A stretch of 64,000 bases of DNA, taken from Lachnospiraceae bacterium (lineage in GTDB: Bacteria; Bacillota; Clostridia; Lachnospirales; Lachnospiraceae). Location: the NCBI GenBank assembly GCA_017618075.1, contig JAFZUY010000050.1, forward strand, positions 1 to 64,000. The letters run 5' to 3'. Numbering within the stretch: the stretch's first letter is position 1; every line of letters begins with the position of its first letter. The translations under genes and the position numbers were made by a program. The notes beneath the pieces were generated by a model. That model saw nothing but the letters and a program-made list of their open reading frames with translations, did not search any database and was not told the origin of the DNA. Positions 17,244-27,494 of this stretch are shown one piece after another.

Positions 17244-20093
17244 TTATTTATTCTTTTTGAGCATTTTAGCGATATATTGGCCTGTGAAGGACTTTTTGTT
17301 TTTGGCTACTTCTTCGGGTGTGCCTGTGGCGATAACTGTACCACCTCCATCGCCACCTTCGGGTCCTAAATCGATTATATAGTCAGCAGTTTTAATTACG
17401 TCCAAATTGTGTTCGATGACGATAACCGTGTTGCCGGCATCTGTAAGTCTCTGAAGAATGTCAACAAGTTTGTGTACATCCGCGAAATGAAGACCTGTTG
17501 TAGGCTCATCCAGAATATAAATGGTGTTGCCCGTTGAGGCGCGGCTTAATTCCGTAGCGAGTTTGATACGCTGTGCCTCACCGCCGGAAAGCTGGGTTGA
17601 AGGCTGGCCGAGTCGGATGTAGGAGAGGCCTACATCGTTTAATGTCTTCATCTTTTTCTTGATGGAAGGTATCGCATCAAAGAAATCGAGTGCTTCGGCT
17701 ACAGTCATTTCGAGTACATCGGAAATGCTCTTGCCCTTGTATTTTACTTCGAGTGTTTCTCTGTTGTATTTCTTGCCTCCGCAGACTTCGCAGGGAACAT
17801 AAACGTCAGGAAGGAAGTGCATTTCAATCTTTACGATACCGTCACCCGAGCAGGCTTCACAACGGCCACCTTTTACGTTAAACGAAAATCTGCCCTTCGC
17901 ATATCCTTTTGCTTTTGCATCTTTAGTTTCGGCAAAAAGAGTTCTGATAAGATCGAATACTCCGGTGTAAGTCGCAGGGTTTGACTTAGGAGTACGTCCG
18001 ATCGGAGACTGATCAATGTCGATGACCTTGTCAAGCTTCTTAATGCCTTTTATGTTTTTATGCTTGCCCGGTACACACTGCGCGCGATTTAAATCTCTGG
18101 CAAGTCTCTTGTATAAAATCTCATTGATAAGTGAACTCTTGCCCGAGCCTGAAACACCGGTTACACATGTGAATACGCCAAGCGGTATATCTACATCAAT
18201 ATTCTTTAAGTTGTTTTCCGCAGCGCCCTCGATTGTAATGAAATCTTTGGGCTTTCTTCTCTCTGTGGGAACGGGTACGAAAAGGTCGCCCTTTAAATAC
18301 ATACCGGTAATAGAGTCGGGACAGTTCATGATGTCTTCTGCCGTACCGCATGCAACGACCTGACCGCCCTTTTCGCCGGCCAGAGGTCCGATATCCACGA
18401 TGTAATCCGCCTGAAGCATAGTATCTTCGTCGTGCTCAACGACTATAAGATTGTTGCCCAAATCTCTTAATTTTTTAAGTGATGCGAGGAGCTTGTCGTT
18501 GTCTCTCTGATGAAGACCGATACTCGGCTCGTCGAGAATATATGTTACGCCTACAAGGCCTGAACCAATCTGTGTGGCAAGACGGATTCTCTGTGCTTCG
18601 CCGCCCGAAAGAGTTGCAGTCGGACGCGACATTGCAAGGTAGCCAAGACCAACATCCATTAGGAAACCTACACGGGAACGGATTTCTTTTAGGATCTGAT
18701 TTCCTATAAGGGCAGCGTTGCCTGTAAGCTCCATTTCGGTAAAGAACTTATGCAGTTCGCCGAGAGGCATCTGCGTTACTTCGAAAATGTTTTTATCATT
18801 GACGGTAACCGCGAGTGAAGTCTTTTTAAGTCTCATACCCTTACATTCTGCACACTCTGTGTCGGACATGTATTTCTCATATTCGAGTCTCGCACTTTCA
18901 AACGGTGTCTGACGATATCTGTCTACGACGTTTTTATAAAGACCTTCGAACTGAATGGGATATACTCCTCTTCCTCTCGAGCTCTCGTAATAAACGTCTA
19001 CAAATTCATTGGTTCCGTTGATGATAATGTCCTGTATCTTTGCAGGCAGTTCCTCAAAAGGAGTATCAAGCGAAAACTTAAAATGCTTTGCAAGTGCCGT
19101 TAAAACGCCGTTTGAAAATGAACCGTCGTTCTTGCTGTTTTTCCAGCCGATGACCTGAATCGCACCCTCTGATAAAGAAAGTGAGCGGTCGGGAATCATC
19201 AGGTTGATGTCAAATTCTCTCTTAAATCCGAGACCGTCGCACGCAGGACATGCGCCGAAGGGATTGTTAAACGAAAAGCTTCTCGGCTCTATTTCGTCGA
19301 TGCTGACACCACAGTCGGGACATGAAAACGACTGGCTGAAATTGTATTCCTTGCCGTCGGAATCAGCCACAGTAAGAAGGCCTTCGGAGAGCGCGAGTGC
19401 ATTTTCCACGGATTCCGTCAGTCTGCTTTGGATATCTTCTTTTACGACGAGTCGGTCGATAACGATATCGATATTGTGCTTTATGTTTTTATCAAGTTTG
19501 ATTTCTTCGTCAAGCTCGTATAAGTTTCCGTCGATTCTCGCACGAAGATAACCGCTCTTTGCGGCTCTGGTTAAAAGCTTTTCGTGCTCGCCCTTTCTGC
19601 CTCTGATAACAGGAGACAATACCTGAATCTTGGTACCTTCGGGAAGTGATAAGATTCGGTCGACCATTTCGTCGACAGTCTGTCTGGAAATCTCCTTACC
19701 GCATTCGGGGCAGTGCGGAATACCGATTCTCGCATAAAGAAGTCTTAAGTAATCGTAAATTTCTGTAACGGTTCCGACCGTAGATCTCGGGTTTCTGTTC
19801 GTGGACTTCTGATCGATACTGATGGCAGGTGAAAGACCCTCGATGAATTCGACATTGGGCTTTTCCATCTGTCCGAGGAACTGTCTCGCATAAGACGAGA
19901 GCGATTCCATATATCTTCTCTGGCCTTCGGCGTAAATCGTATCAAACGCAAGTGACGATTTGCCGGAGCCCGAAAGTCCCGTGATAACTACAAATTTGTT
20001 TCTCGGGATTTCCACATTCAGACTTTTTAAATTATGTTCTTTTGCACCTACTATCCTGATAACATCGGATTTCGGAAGCATCTTCTCAGCCAT
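17244..20093 (-). CDS. uvrA: Excinuclease ABC subunit A
   Basis: UvrA is the damage-recognition ATPase of nucleotide excision repair (949 aa, normal). It has two ABC modules with Walker A motifs [14 protein letters not shown] and [14 protein letters not shown]. The signatures are LSGGEAQRI (twice), and there are two zinc modules, CPECGKEI and the CEACSGDGI...[10 protein letters not shown] pair. It begins one base after the uvrB stop with GAGGAATAAT before the ATG, so it shares the LexA-controlled uvrB promoter. A structured element follows its stop. Confidence 0.98.
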   Translation of the reverse strand: MAEKMLPKSDVIRIVGAKEHNLKSLNVEIPRNKFVVITGLSGSGKSSLAFDTIYAEGQRRYMESLSSYARQFLGQMEKPNVEFIEGLSPAISIDQKSTNRNPRSTVGTVTEIYDYLRLLYARIGIPHCPECGKEISRQTVDEMVDRILSLPEGTKIQVLSPVIRGRKGEHEKLLTRAAKSGYLRARIDGNLYELDEEIKLDKNIKHNIDIVIDRLVVKEDIQSRLTESVENALALSEGLLTVADSDGKEYNFSQSFSCPDCGVSIDEIEPRSFSFNNPFGACPACDGLGFKREFDINLMIPDRSLSLSEGAIQVIGWKNSKNDGSFSNGVLTALAKHFKFSLDTPFEELPAKIQDIIINGTNEFVDVYYESSRGRGVYPIQFEGLYKNVVDRYRQTPFESARLEYEKYMSDTECAECKGMRLKKTSLAVTVNDKNIFEVTQMPLGELHKFFTEMELTGNAALIGNQILKEIRSRVGFLMDVGLGYLAMSRPTATLSGGEAQRIRLATQIGSGLVGVTYILDEPSIGLHQRDNDKLLASLKKLRDLGNNLIVVEHDEDTMLQADYIVDIGPLAGEKGGQVVACGTAEDIMNCPDSITGMYLKGDLFVPVPTERRKPKDFITIEGAAENNLKNIDVDIPLGVFTCVTGVSGSGKSSLINEILYKRLARDLNRAQCVPGKHKNIKGIKKLDKVIDIDQSPIGRTPKSNPATYTGVFDLIRTLFAETKDAKAKGYAKGRFSFNVKGGRCEACSGDGIVKIEMHFLPDVYVPCEVCGGKKYNRETLEVKYKGKSISDVLEMTVAEALDFFDAIPSIKKKMKTLNDVGLSYIRLGQPSTQLSGGEAQRIKLATELSRASTGNTIYILDEPTTGLHFADVHKLVDILQRLTDAGNTVIVIEHNLDVIKTADYIIDLGPEGGDGGGTVIATGTPEEVAKNKKSFTGQYIAKMLKKNK

Positions 20094-20094
20094 A

Positions 20095-22080
20095 TTATTC
20101 CTCTATTTCATTTCTAATCTTTTTAAGTTCGGCAAGCTGGTCTCTGTAAACAGCCGCATTTTCGAAGTCAAGATCCGTTGCCGCTTTTTTCATCTGTTTT
20201 TCGACGGAAGCAATGAGCTTGTTAATCTCATCAAGAGTCATGCTCTCAGGCTCCATCTTCCATGTGTTTTCAGCCTCAGCCACTTTCTTCGAGATTGAAA
20301 TCACGTCTCTGACCGCTTTCTTGATTGTGGTCGGAATGATGCCGTGTTCTTCGTTGTACTTCATCTGAATCTCACGACGTCTCGCAGTCTCGTCTATCGC
20401 AACCTTCATCGAATCGGTGATGGTGTCTGCGTACATGATTACGTGGCCTTCGGAGTTTCTCGCCGCACGGCCCACCGTCTGTATCAGTGAAGTTGCGGAA
20501 CGAAGAAAGCCTTCCTTGTCTGCATCGATTATGGCCACGAGTGCTATCTCCGGAATGTCCAGTCCTTCTCGTAAAAGATTGATACCGACTAAAACATCGA
20601 ATACATCGAGACGCATATCTCTTATTATTTCCGCTCTCTCCAAAGTGTCAATATCAGAGTGAAGATATTTTACTCTGATGCCGACTTCTTTTAAATAGTC
20701 GGTCAAATCTTCGGCCATTCGTTTTGTAAGCGTGGTAACGAGGACTTTGTTTCCGCCCTTCGTTACTTTGTTTATCTCCGATATCAGATCGTCTATCTGA
20801 CCTTCCGTAGGGCGTACGAAAATTTCCGGATCAAGCAGTCCGGTAGGTCTTATAATCTGCTCGGTTCTAAGCATTTCATGTTCTTCCTCGTACTTCGAAG
20901 GAGTAGCGGATACGCATAAAAGCTGGTCTATTCTGTCTTCAAATTCCTCAAAGGACAAAGGTCTGTTATCAAGGGCAGACGGAAGTCTGAAACCGAAATC
21001 AACGAGCGTATTTTTTCTTGCTCTGTCTCCCGCATACATACCGCCTATCTGAGGAATTGAAATGTGGGACTCGTCTATGATTAAAAGAAAATCGTCCTTA
21101 AAATAATCCATCAGACAATGAGGCGGATCGCCGGGCTTTAATCCTGCGAGCACGGGTGCATAGTTTTCAATGCCCGAGCAGGTACCGGTTTCTTTGAGCA
21201 TCTCTAAATCAAATGTGGTACGCTCAAGTATCCTCTGCGCCTCCACGAAACGATCCTCGCTCTTAAAATATTCAACCCTCTCTCGCATTTCCTGTTCGAG
21301 TTTGTCACACGCGATATCTATTTTTTCCTTGGAAATAACGTAGTGCGAAGCAGGGAAGATTGCGACATACGAAAGAATCGCTTTCTTTTTGCCGGTCACA
21401 GGGTCAATCTCCGCTATCTCTTCAATCTCATCGCCCCAGAATGAAAGACGTACCACACCTTCGCCGCCTTCAGCCTTGGCTATCTCAAGCGTATCGCCCC
21501 TTACCCTAAAAGAAGAACGCGTAAGGTCCATATCGTTACGCTCATACTGCATGTCAACGAGTCTTGCGATGATTTCATCACGGTCAATCTGCATTCCCGG
21601 GCGAAGCGACATTATCATGCTCTCGTAATCTTCGGGGCTACCTAAGCCGTATATGCACGAAACGGAAGCCACAACAATAACATCCCTTCTTTCCGTAAGG
21701 GATGCGGTGGCGGAAAGTCTTAACTTGTCTATTTCTTCGTTTACCGACGAATCTTTTTCGATGTAAGTATCCGTCGAAGGAACATACGCCTCAGGCTGGT
21801 AATAATCGTAGTACGAAACAAAATACTCTACGGCATTCTCGGGGAAAAACTCTTTCATCTCCGAGTAAAGCTGGCCCGCAAGTGTTTTGTTGTGTGATAT
21901 GATCAGCGTGGGCTTATTTAATGCTTCGATGACATTAGCCATTGTAAATGTCTTACCGGAGCCCGTAACGCCAAGCAGTGTCTGGCACTGATTGCCCTTT
22001 TTAAAGCCCTCCACCAGTTCTTTTATGGCCTGTGGCTGATCGCCTGTAGGTTTATATTCCGAATGAAGTTTAAAATCCAT
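20095..22080 (-). CDS. uvrB: Excinuclease ABC subunit B
   Basis: UvrB is the helicase-like subunit that verifies damage and recruits UvrC (661 aa, normal). Visible features are Walker [15 protein letters not shown], the beta-hairpin region [16 protein letters not shown], the DESH motif ([11 protein letters not shown]), helicase motif [11 protein letters not shown], and a C-terminal UVR domain. The leader carries a hairpin and, upstream, a LexA box, so it should be DNA-damage inducible. The ribosome site (GGGTAAAAGAA) is modest. Confidence 0.98.
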   Translation of the reverse strand: MDFKLHSEYKPTGDQPQAIKELVEGFKKGNQCQTLLGVTGSGKTFTMANVIEALNKPTLIISHNKTLAGQLYSEMKEFFPENAVEYFVSYYDYYQPEAYVPSTDTYIEKDSSVNEEIDKLRLSATASLTERRDVIVVASVSCIYGLGSPEDYESMIMSLRPGMQIDRDEIIARLVDMQYERNDMDLTRSSFRVRGDTLEIAKAEGGEGVVRLSFWGDEIEEIAEIDPVTGKKKAILSYVAIFPASHYVISKEKIDIACDKLEQEMRERVEYFKSEDRFVEAQRILERTTFDLEMLKETGTCSGIENYAPVLAGLKPGDPPHCLMDYFKDDFLLIIDESHISIPQIGGMYAGDRARKNTLVDFGFRLPSALDNRPLSFEEFEDRIDQLLCVSATPSKYEEEHEMLRTEQIIRPTGLLDPEIFVRPTEGQIDDLISEINKVTKGGNKVLVTTLTKRMAEDLTDYLKEVGIRVKYLHSDIDTLERAEIIRDMRLDVFDVLVGINLLREGLDIPEIALVAIIDADKEGFLRSATSLIQTVGRAARNSEGHVIMYADTITDSMKVAIDETARRREIQMKYNEEHGIIPTTIKKAVRDVISISKKVAEAENTWKMEPESMTLDEINKLIASVEKQMKKAATDLDFENAAVYRDQLAELKKIRNEIEE

Positions 22081-22095
22081 TTCTTTTACCCAAAT

Positions 22096-22130
22096 AAAAA
22101 TGATATGCCGAAGTTAAGCATATCATTTTT
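22096..22130 (-). terminator. Terminator-like hairpin in the uvrB leader
   Basis: A 13-bp perfect stem (22096-22108 with 22118-22130) with a 9-base loop is followed on the minus strand by UUUUUAUUU. It should terminate the upstream gene at 22182-23432. However, it lies between the LexA box and the uvrB start, so transcripts from the SOS promoter would also carry it near their 5' end. The mirror T-run makes it potentially bidirectional. Confidence 0.8.
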
Positions 22131-22153
22131 TTCATCATATGTCTATATTATTC

Positions 22154-22167
22154 AGAACATTTGTTCG
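22154..22167 (-). promoter_or_regulatory. LexA (SOS/DinR) box for uvrBA
   Basis: The minus strand reads CGAACAAATGTTCT, which fits the Gram-positive LexA consensus CGAACRNRYGTTYC at all but the last position. It lies 74-87 bases before the uvrB start and next to a TAATAT -10-like sequence. uvrB is a known LexA target in Bacillus. Confidence 0.85.
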
Positions 22168-22181
22168 TGTTTTTGCAACTT

Positions 22182-23432
22182 TTATTTGCTTTCTTTTTCC
22201 TTTAGTTCGTTGTACTTTGCAATCATATAATCGACGGTATTCTTGGTTCCGTTACCGTACTCCTGCCAGCATTCGTTTCTTACTTCCTCCCTGCCCTTTG
22301 CGAACTCGTCGCTCTCTATGCAGGAATCGATAAGATTTTTAATATCCGACAGATTATCTGCGGTAATCATTTTGCCGAGCTTAGGAAGTGCACCAAGCGT
22401 CCAGATATCTTCATCGAGCCACCAGAGGTCGTAAGCCGAAGTATCGAACTCGGTATCCGTATAAATGACCGGCTTGTCGTAAACAAGCGCAAAGTCAAAT
22501 ACAACGCCCGAGAAATCAGAGATTAAAATATCGGATCTTTTAAGAACTTCAAAATTGTCGCGATCCCTGTTCCATTCAAGTCTGTCGGACTCTGGGAATT
22601 CTTTCATCAGCGAATCCATCAGTTCCTTTTCCGCCGTAAAAGACTGCGGATGCGGTCTAACTATAACGTGATATCCGGTATCAAGCAAAGCTTTTATGAT
22701 TTCGCCTTTGAATTTATTAAAGAGCGACGTCTCGCCCCAGGTGGGTGCGAGAAGAACCGTTCTCTCGTGGTCGGGAGTTTCACCGCTCGCCTTTAATCTT
22801 TTGACCATCTCATCCATATAAGGGATGCCGCACATGTGAAGGTCTTTCGCGGGAAGGCCACGCATCTCTTCGAGTTTTCTGATCTGTCTTTCGTGGAAAT
22901 CACCTGCGATTAAAACAGCATCGTAATAATCGAGGCCGAACATTCTGTAGAAATTGATTTCACCTGCGGCATGAGGAATGTGAATATAATAGTCTACATC
23001 TCTCGAGCGCTTCCACTGATAGACTTCAAGACCCGGTGTTGTTGCAAGAACAACCGAGGCATTAAGGAAATTAAGTTTCGAAAATGCCTTGTTTCCCTCT
23101 CCTAAGAATCTGGCTTTAACGTGCTCGAAGCCCGCGTTAAGTCCGGGATCGTCCTCGGACGCCGTAAGATACTCCACATCTATGCCTCGCTCGTTGAATT
23201 CACGGCAGATGGGCTCGAATGTGTTCCAGTATCTTTTATCATCCGAAAAAATAACGTATGGAATTTTGTCACTTTTAATTTCTTCTTTTTTTCCGCTTGT
23301 AAGTTTAAAGCGTATCTTTACCCAGGCCACTCTGATAATATATCCGACAGCGCCGAATATACCGATTAGCACCGCAAAAAGCATGCTTCCCGTTCCGGGG
23401 TCTATGTAAAGCAGTAAATTTTCAGTCGACAT
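22182..23432 (-). CDS. CDP-glycerol glycerophosphotransferase-family membrane-associated protein
   Basis: The protein resembles TagB/TagF-type enzymes, which transfer glycerol phosphate (or related groups) from CDP-glycerol in teichoic-acid-like polymer synthesis. A hydrophobic helix at about residues 10-35 would anchor it to the membrane. Conserved blocks include YIHIPHAAGEINFY, VLLAPTWGETSLFN, VIVRPHPQ and DILISDFSGVVFDFAL. At 416 aa it is a single catalytic domain. It lies 13 bases after the YidC/sulfatase fusion gene, which suggests they make or modify one polymer. Exact donor and acceptor are unknown. Confidence 0.85.
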   Translation of the reverse strand: MSTENLLLYIDPGTGSMLFAVLIGIFGAVGYIIRVAWVKIRFKLTSGKKEEIKSDKIPYVIFSDDKRYWNTFEPICREFNERGIDVEYLTASEDDPGLNAGFEHVKARFLGEGNKAFSKLNFLNASVVLATTPGLEVYQWKRSRDVDYYIHIPHAAGEINFYRMFGLDYYDAVLIAGDFHERQIRKLEEMRGLPAKDLHMCGIPYMDEMVKRLKASGETPDHERTVLLAPTWGETSLFNKFKGEIIKALLDTGYHVIVRPHPQSFTAEKELMDSLMKEFPESDRLEWNRDRDNFEVLKRSDILISDFSGVVFDFALVYDKPVIYTDTEFDTSAYDLWWLDEDIWTLGALPKLGKMITADNLSDIKNLIDSCIESDEFAKGREEVRNECWQEYGNGTKNTVDYMIAKYNELKEKESK

Positions 23433-23445
23433 TACTTTTCTCTTT

Positions 23446-26211
23446 CTATCTGTTGTCTTCTAAAAGTTTCCAGTTGTTTTTATCTCTCATATCGTCTTCA
23501 ACGGAATACCAGATTCCGTCAATGAAAACAGTTCCGTTGTTGGTGATTACGTCGGGATAGTGCGATCCCAAAATCTTCTGCGGTCCTTCCTTGGCATCGT
23601 TTGTAATAGCTTTGCCCGTAAAAGGATTGACAGGATTTTCAATGATTCCGTCCAGTGCGTATGTCGGAACATCCGCATTGGTCATAAACTGTTCATCCAC
23701 AGTAAAACCGTGGCTGTCAAAGTCTTTTATCATCAGAAGCGGATAATAACTTTCGATATCCGTTTCATAGTCTCCGCTGCCGTCCAGGTCGAACATATCA
23801 TTGTGATAAACCCACTTGCCGTGGTCCGATACAATGATGATTCTGGTGTTGTCATAAACGCCCTGCTCTTTTAAGTATTCAAGCCATGCACCGATTTTAA
23901 GAAGCGCACACATATTTACCTGATAACTTCCGATCTGAACATCATTTTCCATCTCAAGCGTTACGCCGTCTAAAGTATATCTGTCCGCATGCTCTTTTTC
24001 GTACTGTTCGTTGTCGACAAAGTATGCAACTTCGTATTCGGGCTCCTTAAAATAAATCGGCCAGTGCGTAAGCTCGTTATCAAGCATTAAGAAGTTGTCG
24101 GAGTTGTCATCACTTATCGTCGTCATATCCACAAGATTTGAGATGGTAAGATAATCCTCCATGACCTCTTCGTTGATACCCGTACATCTGTAAAGGCCTT
24201 CCTTTACTAACGCCGTCGAATTCTTCATTTCATCCAGGAATCTCTTGTTACCTATACTCTCGTTGTACGAACCATGGTTGTAAAGATGATTCTGAATTGC
24301 CAGAGGCGCAATCTTGGTAATCGAATAGCAGAAAAAGTTTCTGAAGTTTCTGTCGGAAACATTTGCCTTCTGTGCATTCCAGTAATAGCCCTTGGTAATA
24401 AAGGTTCTTATCTCCGGATAATCGTCATATATCGAAAGGTCGGGAACCGTGCTGTATCCTGCATAAGGAGGATCGCAAACGGTGACATTATATCCCTCAT
24501 CATAAAAGAGAGCAGGCATAACCTTCAGTGCTTCGTCATGTTTGTCTCGTAAAAGTTCGGTATCCCTCGCATTCATTTCTTCAGGCGTATACTCATATCC
24601 GCCGAATATCGCGGGTGCACCGTAATTGGTGCAAAGGCCGTAAGAAATGGTGTTGGGATAGTAGCAGAATCCGTCGTAAATTTCTTTTAATTCCGGCTTC
24701 TCGTTTACGAAGTATGGGATGTATTCGTTCATTCCTCGATCAAGCATGAATATGATTACGTTTTTGCCGTTTTTGCTTAAGTTAAACGAGGGCTTTTCTT
24801 TATTGACGGATTCGATAACGGACTTAAGTCCTTTAATTTCTTTTTGAATGGCCGAGCAGTTAATAACCGACATTCCGAGTATTGCAAGAGTACCTGCGAT
24901 AATAAGCACTCTTAACTTTTTGCCGAGCAAAAGAGTAATCGCAACACCTGCCACTACAACAGCCAGTATAACTGCAAGATTAATCAAAATCAGCTTATGC
25001 GGAGCCGTGTATTCTTCGGTATAGGCAAGCGCACTGTTTAAGATAACGTTGTTTTTGCCAAAGAACATATAGTCTACGGTTGCCACAAAACAAACCACGC
25101 ACATCACAACGTTTAATATGCTCTTAATCTTTTTATCCAACAGACCATAAAAGACGGAGAACCACACTAAGAAAAGTCCTGCCGCAATGCATGTGGCACT
25201 TAAGACAAACCAGAGCGGATTTAAGAAATGATAGATATCCACGAATTCCTGCGGCGAAGATTTAATAACGGCCGAAGGAATGAGGATACCGGTTAATATC
25301 GTCATATATATTCCGCCGAGTAAGAAAAGCTTTCCGTCGGTTTCTTTGATTTCTTTCTTTTTGAATATTTCCTTTTTCGAAACTATGGATATAAGCAAAG
25401 GAACAAAGCATATAAATGCCAAAAGAACAAGTATCAAAAGAAATGATTTGCTGCCTGTTTTCTTCATCGCCAAAGGAAGCGAACAAAGTAAGCCTACACC
25501 TACAACAGAAAATGCAATGTTAAGCACTTTCTTCGCGGTCTTTGATTTGTAATATATGGTTTTAACCAGTGAGAAAAGGTTATTTAAAGTCCAGTAGAAT
25601 ACGAGTCCCGCGGGAGATTTATACAAAAAGAAAAAGAAGAAAACTGCCATGGCATAAAGCTGAATCTTGTTCTTTAAGGGATATCCTTTCGTAAATACGA
25701 TGCAGGATATAAGGTTCAGCGATGTCATAACAATCGGCAAAAGATTAATTGAAAAAGCACCGATTGTAATCAGGGCATCGGGAGCCCCGAGATTGGCAAT
25801 CGGACCGAATGAAACATTTTGAATTGCATCCAGATGGGATAAAAACTGATATGCGGCTATAAAAAAGGGAATCTCCAAAAGAAGAGAGACAGAACTTTTG
25901 AATACATCCGTAGGCTTGTATCCGTTCTGTCTGTAATATGTTTGCAGCATCATCATTCTTTCGTCGCCTTTGAAAGTCTTTCTGATGTGTGCAACACCTT
26001 TTCTTAATTTGTTTTCGATATTCCTTTCTTCTTCCTGTACCGCATCCGCTCTGTTGTATAAAGGAAGAACCAAAAGGTTCATTGAAAGGCTTAACGCAAT
26101 GATCGAAAGACCGGGATTGTTAAGCCCTTTTTGTGCTACTGAAAAAACGTATTCGAAAAAAATCTGAAGCGGTCTTATAAGGACCGTGTAAATCACTTGA
26201 AAAACACTCAT
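23446..26211 (-). CDS. Fusion of YidC/Oxa1-like membrane domain with LTA-synthase-like alkaline-phosphatase-superfamily domain
   Basis: Residues 1-225 look like a YidC/Oxa1 core (SIIALSLSMNLLVLPLYNRA, then a charged coiled hairpin, then ALITIGAFSINLLPIVMT and SPAGLVFYWTLNNLFSL). Residues 228-450 add about seven more helices. Residues 484-921 form an extracellular sulfatase/LTA-synthase-like domain: D491 in FMLDRG, the probable nucleophile T528 in GLCTNYG, H716 in LTHWP and D796/H797 in SDHG. In my alignment from memory, the groove arginine of true YidC insertases is Asn45 here, so the YidC-like part may not act as a general insertase. It has almost no ribosome site and starts two bases from the ctpA-like gene's end, so it is probably translationally coupled. 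Substrate is unknown. Confidence 0.85.
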   Translation of the reverse strand: MSVFQVIYTVLIRPLQIFFEYVFSVAQKGLNNPGLSIIALSLSMNLLVLPLYNRADAVQEEERNIENKLRKGVAHIRKTFKGDERMMMLQTYYRQNGYKPTDVFKSSVSLLLEIPFFIAAYQFLSHLDAIQNVSFGPIANLGAPDALITIGAFSINLLPIVMTSLNLISCIVFTKGYPLKNKIQLYAMAVFFFFFLYKSPAGLVFYWTLNNLFSLVKTIYYKSKTAKKVLNIAFSVVGVGLLCSLPLAMKKTGSKSFLLILVLLAFICFVPLLISIVSKKEIFKKKEIKETDGKLFLLGGIYMTILTGILIPSAVIKSSPQEFVDIYHFLNPLWFVLSATCIAAGLFLVWFSVFYGLLDKKIKSILNVVMCVVCFVATVDYMFFGKNNVILNSALAYTEEYTAPHKLILINLAVILAVVVAGVAITLLLGKKLRVLIIAGTLAILGMSVINCSAIQKEIKGLKSVIESVNKEKPSFNLSKNGKNVIIFMLDRGMNEYIPYFVNEKPELKEIYDGFCYYPNTISYGLCTNYGAPAIFGGYEYTPEEMNARDTELLRDKHDEALKVMPALFYDEGYNVTVCDPPYAGYSTVPDLSIYDDYPEIRTFITKGYYWNAQKANVSDRNFRNFFCYSITKIAPLAIQNHLYNHGSYNESIGNKRFLDEMKNSTALVKEGLYRCTGINEEVMEDYLTISNLVDMTTISDDNSDNFLMLDNELTHWPIYFKEPEYEVAYFVDNEQYEKEHADRYTLDGVTLEMENDVQIGSYQVNMCALLKIGAWLEYLKEQGVYDNTRIIIVSDHGKWVYHNDMFDLDGSGDYETDIESYYPLLMIKDFDSHGFTVDEQFMTNADVPTYALDGIIENPVNPFTGKAITNDAKEGPQKILGSHYPDVITNNGTVFIDGIWYSVEDDMRDKNNWKLLEDNR

Positions 26212-26212
26212 T

Positions 26213-27478
26213 TTAGTTAATTTTATCCTTCAGGTAATCCATTGCGTAATCCAACTGATTGTCGGTCTCGTCCTCGAGATATTTCTCTGAATCAAATGTA
26301 ACTTCTTCGTCGGGATCGATACCGATCTTATGAATATTGTTACCGTTAGGAGTGTAGTATTTGCTGGTTGTAATCTTGATGGCCGAACCGTCGCCCAAAG
26401 GTAAAATACTCTGAACGATACCTTTGCCGTATGTAGTGGTTCCTATAAGCGTTCCGATTCCGTAATCCTTAATCGCGCCTGCCATAATCTCGGAAGCTGA
26501 AGCAGAACCACCGTCTATTAAAACAACCAAAGGAACATCTATTTCATTCTTGCCGTCGCATGAGAATTCATTTCGGTTGCCGTACTTGTCTTCTGTGTAA
26601 ACAATGAGTCCCTGAGGAAGAATTTCACGGCAGATGTCAACGACTACGTCAAGGTTTCCGCCGGGGTTACCTCTTAAGTCGATAATAAGGCCCTTCATGT
26701 TTGCTTCTCTTGCAGCATCGATTGCTTCTTGGAACTGGCTCGTTGTAATTGCATCAAACTCTGAAATCTTGATGTACCAGATACCGTTATCCTTTTCGCT
26801 GTATTCAACGGTAGGTGTATCAATCTTTCTTCTCTCAAGAGTAACGTCACGCTTGCCGCTTGTACCTTCAACGGTTAATGTAACAAATGTACCTTCCTCA
26901 CCTCTGATGTAGGAAACAACTTCGTTTAAAGTCTTGCCATACATTTCAATGCCGTCAACAGCAACTACATAATCGCCGACATAAAGCTCTCCGCATTCCT
27001 TGGCCGAACCGCCTTCGATAAAGCTTTCAATCTGTGCATATCCGACATCGGTATCCATCTTAAGATAAGCGCCGACACCTTCGTAATTGCCGTTCCAGCT
27101 GGCAGTCATATCCTTGTATTCTTCGGGTGAATAATAAACGGTATAAGGATCGCCGACGCCGTTCATAATGCCGTAGTAAAGACCGTTTTCAAGGTCTTCT
27201 TCATCTACGTCCTCGTAATAATATGCTCTGATATATTTTTCGAGCTGATCTATTTTACCCAAAGTTTCCGCATTTAAGAAATCACTTTGTGCGGTAAGCT
27301 TTTCATACTTTTCTTTGTTTAAACCGATTGTCAGTCCTACTATTAAAAGGACTATTAAAAGAATAGATCCCGAACCGATTACCAGTCCTAAAATAAATAC
27401 TAAAATTGTTCTGATTACAGCCCAGACTTTGCTTTTCTTCTTAGACTTTGTCTGGGTGTTTAAATTTGTGTTGTCCAC
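26213..27478 (-). CDS. C-terminal processing protease (S41, CtpA/Prc type)
   Basis: A membrane-anchored extracytoplasmic protease with one N-terminal helix (residues 22-52), a PDZ domain (about 125-215) and the S41 catalytic core. The Ser/Lys dyad is S327 in GGSASASE and K352 in TYGKG, spaced 25 residues as in Prc. The start is GTG at 27478, six bases after GGAGG. It follows the M23 gene and the ftsEX genes, a common arrangement in which such proteases process or limit cell-wall hydrolases. The 421-aa length is normal. Confidence 0.95.
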   Translation of the reverse strand: MDNTNLNTQTKSKKKSKVWAVIRTILVFILGLVIGSGSILLIVLLIVGLTIGLNKEKYEKLTAQSDFLNAETLGKIDQLEKYIRAYYYEDVDEEDLENGLYYGIMNGVGDPYTVYYSPEEYKDMTASWNGNYEGVGAYLKMDTDVGYAQIESFIEGGSAKECGELYVGDYVVAVDGIEMYGKTLNEVVSYIRGEEGTFVTLTVEGTSGKRDVTLERRKIDTPTVEYSEKDNGIWYIKISEFDAITTSQFQEAIDAAREANMKGLIIDLRGNPGGNLDVVVDICREILPQGLIVYTEDKYGNRNEFSCDGKNEIDVPLVVLIDGGSASASEIMAGAIKDYGIGTLIGTTTYGKGIVQSILPLGDGSAIKITTSKYYTPNGNNIHKIGIDPDEEVTFDSEKYLEDETDNQLDYAMDYLKDKIN

Positions 27479-27494
27479 AACGGGCCTCCGATAA

